A stretch of 5,823 bases of DNA from NCBI GenBank assembly GCA_050249455.1, contig JBFWQM010000297.1:1-5823 (forward strand). The letters are read 5' to 3'. The notes beneath the pieces are model-generated. The model saw only the letters and a list, made by a program, of their open reading frames with translations. It made no database searches and had not been told where the DNA came from. This document shows, piece after piece, positions 4,520 to 5,823 of the stretch. The stretch is from JBFWQM01 sp050249455. Its GTDB lineage: Bacteria > Pseudomonadota > Alphaproteobacteria > MPNO01 > VGEU01. Positions within the stretch are counted from its first letter, which is position 1; every line of letters starts with the position of its first letter. The translations under genes were made by a program, and so were the position numbers.

Positions 4520-5823
4520 ATGCGTCGTCGTCCTGCCGTCCCCGCGTCCCTGCGCCGCCTCGCCGCGGATCGCGGCGGCGCCGTCTCGCCGCTCATCGCG
4601 TTCGCCATCGTCGCCCTCACCGCCTTCGTCGGCATCGCGACCGACACGGCGCGCGGCTACTTCGTGAAGGCGCGGCTGTCGCAGGCGCTCGACGCCGCGG
4701 CGCTGGCCGGCGGCCGGGCGTTCTTCGACGACACCCGCGACGCCGACATCCAGATGTACTTCGACGCCAACTTCCCGCCCGGCTTCATGGGCGCCGCGGT
4801 GTCGCCGCTCGACATCGAGCCCTCGACCGATTCCAGCGGCGACCGGCTGGACCTGTCGGCGAGCGCGACCCTCCCGACGACCTTCATGCGCGTGGTCGGC
4901 GTGGACAGCCTCACCGTCTCGGCCGCCAACCAGGTGACCCGCCAGACCAACTACCTCGACGTGGTGCTGTCGGTGGACCTCTCGACCTCGATGACAGAGA
5001 GCGCCGGTGCGACCTCGCGCATCGCCGCGGCGCGCGCCGCCGCGACCTCCCTGGTGGACATCCTGTTCGGCGACAACGAGACCAAGGACCTGCTCAAGAT
5101 CGGCTTGGTGCCGTGGACCGCCAAGGTCAACGTCACCTACGAGGGCATGGCCTATGACGGCGACCCGTGGCAGGAGCAGGTCACCCGGTTCAAGAACCCC
5201 GTCACCGGCAGCAACCAGAGCCATGTCTGGCGCACCAACAACTCGCCGGTGAACTTCCTGACCGAACCGGACGAGGACTGGGAGGGCTGCGTCTACGCCC
5301 GCTTCCGCACCGACAAGGGCAAGAACAACGCCGGCCAGGCCGATACCGTGATCGCCGACCACGGCGCGAACTGGGGGACGTGGATCGGCTATGAGCCGGT
5401 GGACACCGACAAGCACGAGCCAACCCGCAGCAGCCGGTCCGAGTGCGAGCAGGTCGAGGACGAAGCCGACAACCGGTGGGGCGGCATCGAATGCACGCCG
5501 TGCTACACCCACGGCATCACCGCGCTGACCGACACGAAGCAGACCGTGCTGGACGCGATCGACGACCTGTCCGTCAACCCGACCGGCACCAGCTACACCA
5601 ACATCGCCCAGGGCCTGCTGTGGGCGTGGAACGTCATCACCCCCGAGCCGCCGTTCGACGAGGCCGAGGCCGACCCGGAGGGCAAGCGGGTGCAGGCGAT
5701 CGTGCTGCTGACCGACGGCGCGAACACCGGCTGGTGGGGCGACGCCTACAAGGCGAAATTCGGCACCAACACCGCGGCGCGCGACGACCTCGACGACCGG
5801 CTGGAGACGATCGCCGCCAACAT
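4520..5823 (+). CDS. TadG-like vWA domain protein, 3' end beyond window
   Basis: The frame is open from ATG 4520 to the window edge (434 codons plus two bases). By comparison with its divergent paralogue about 55 residues are missing. The order of parts is the same: basic N-terminus, DRGGAVSPLIAFAIVAL (17-33) leading the single membrane helix (about 21-41), LSQALDAAALAGG (53-65), then a vWA domain with MIDAS residues D153-L-S155-T-S157, T360 and LTDGAN (D399). The long insertion carries Cys 257, 309, 325 and 328 (CTPC). Residues 11-205 align gap-free with residues 8-202 of the minus-strand protein at 152/195 identical. The insertion is much less alike; the MIDAS-proximal part is conserved again (32/44). 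GC is uniformly high. No clear Shine-Dalgarno precedes 4520. An in-frame GTG at 4484, with GGAAAGGA at 4464-4471 twelve bases before it, would add 12 residues, but alignment favours 4520. Likely an envelope protein; Tad pilus role inferred from family only. Confidence 0.88.
   Translation, partial: MRRRPAVPASLRRLAADRGGAVSPLIAFAIVALTAFVGIATDTARGYFVKARLSQALDAAALAGGRAFFDDTRDADIQMYFDANFPPGFMGAAVSPLDIEPSTDSSGDRLDLSASATLPTTFMRVVGVDSLTVSAANQVTRQTNYLDVVLSVDLSTSMTESAGATSRIAAARAAATSLVDILFGDNETKDLLKIGLVPWTAKVNVTYEGMAYDGDPWQEQVTRFKNPVTGSNQSHVWRTNNSPVNFLTEPDEDWEGCVYARFRTDKGKNNAGQADTVIADHGANWGTWIGYEPVDTDKHEPTRSSRSECEQVEDEADNRWGGIECTPCYTHGITALTDTKQTVLDAIDDLSVNPTGTSYTNIAQGLLWAWNVITPEPPFDEAEADPEGKRVQAIVLLTDGANTGWWGDAYKAKFGTNTAARDDLDDRLETIAAN
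4680..4713 (+). repeat. 34-base inverted repeat, arm 2 (Tad signature)
   Basis: This stretch is identical to the reverse complement of 4078-4111 and encodes QALDAAALAGG of the plus-strand vWA protein. The two arms are 568 bases apart, so recombination between them would invert the divergent promoter region and swap the N-termini of the two proteins. Confidence 0.85.

Noticed and set aside
4471..5157. Plus-strand frame from ATG 4471 (228 codons), preceded by a fair Shine-Dalgarno
   Set aside because: Its product is Arg/Gly/His-rich and featureless, and it is out of frame with the TadG-like protein that starts at 4520. The Shine-Dalgarno may instead serve a GTG start at 4484.
4508..5512. Minus-strand open frame of 334 codons opposite the plus-strand vWA gene
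   Set aside because: Val/Gly/Ala/Arg-rich antisense shadow without domain features. The plus-strand product shows an intact membrane helix, vWA motifs and a close paralogue.

Overview
The window is GC-rich DNA (about 70% in most coding stretches). Its codon use, and its Tad/TadG-type surface proteins, fit an alphaproteobacterium, possibly of the Rhodospirillales or a related group. The order-level guess is inference; nothing here fixes the genus.

Layout, left to right. (1) Positions 1-36 hold the last 11 codons of an upstream plus-strand gene. (2) Positions 37-345 are non-coding and carry a GC-rich composite palindrome (81-191, two hairpins built from four copies of one arm), a possible extended -10 promoter (271-279) and a weak ribosome binding site. 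(3) Two tandem, translationally coupled major facilitator superfamily (MFS) transporter genes follow: 346-1578 and 1578-2783, overlapping by one base (TGATG). The proteins are paralogues, about 59% identical by hand count over their first 176 aligned residues. (4) A convergent minus-strand gene at 2793-4262 encodes a 489-residue membrane-anchored TadG-like protein with a von Willebrand factor A (vWA) domain. It ends only 9 bases from the second transporter. (5) A 257-base divergent intergenic region (4263-4519) has an AT-rich core and a near-consensus CtrA-like box. (6) A second TadG-like vWA gene starts at 4520 on the plus strand and runs off the window. It is a close paralogue of the minus-strand gene.

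Two duplications therefore sit side by side: a direct tandem pair of transporters and a head-to-head pair of TadG-like vWA proteins. The vWA proteins probably act at the cell envelope, anchored by one N-terminal membrane helix with the metal-binding vWA domain outside the cytoplasm, as in TadG of Flp/Tad pilus systems. No other tad gene (tadA, tadB, tadC, cpaB, rcpA, pilin) is visible, so a link to a Tad pilus is only by family. The transporters have no visible functional link to the vWA pair.

The most unusual signal is inside the minus-strand vWA gene. Its middle (about 3020-3725) falls to about 42-47% GC in sampled rows, while both ends of the gene and its paralogue are far richer. The protein stays aligned across this segment and keeps its MIDAS residues. 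This looks like a mosaic gene produced by recombination or gene conversion. Both vWA proteins also carry a long cysteine-bearing insertion (four conserved Cys, including C-T-P-C) within the vWA fold.
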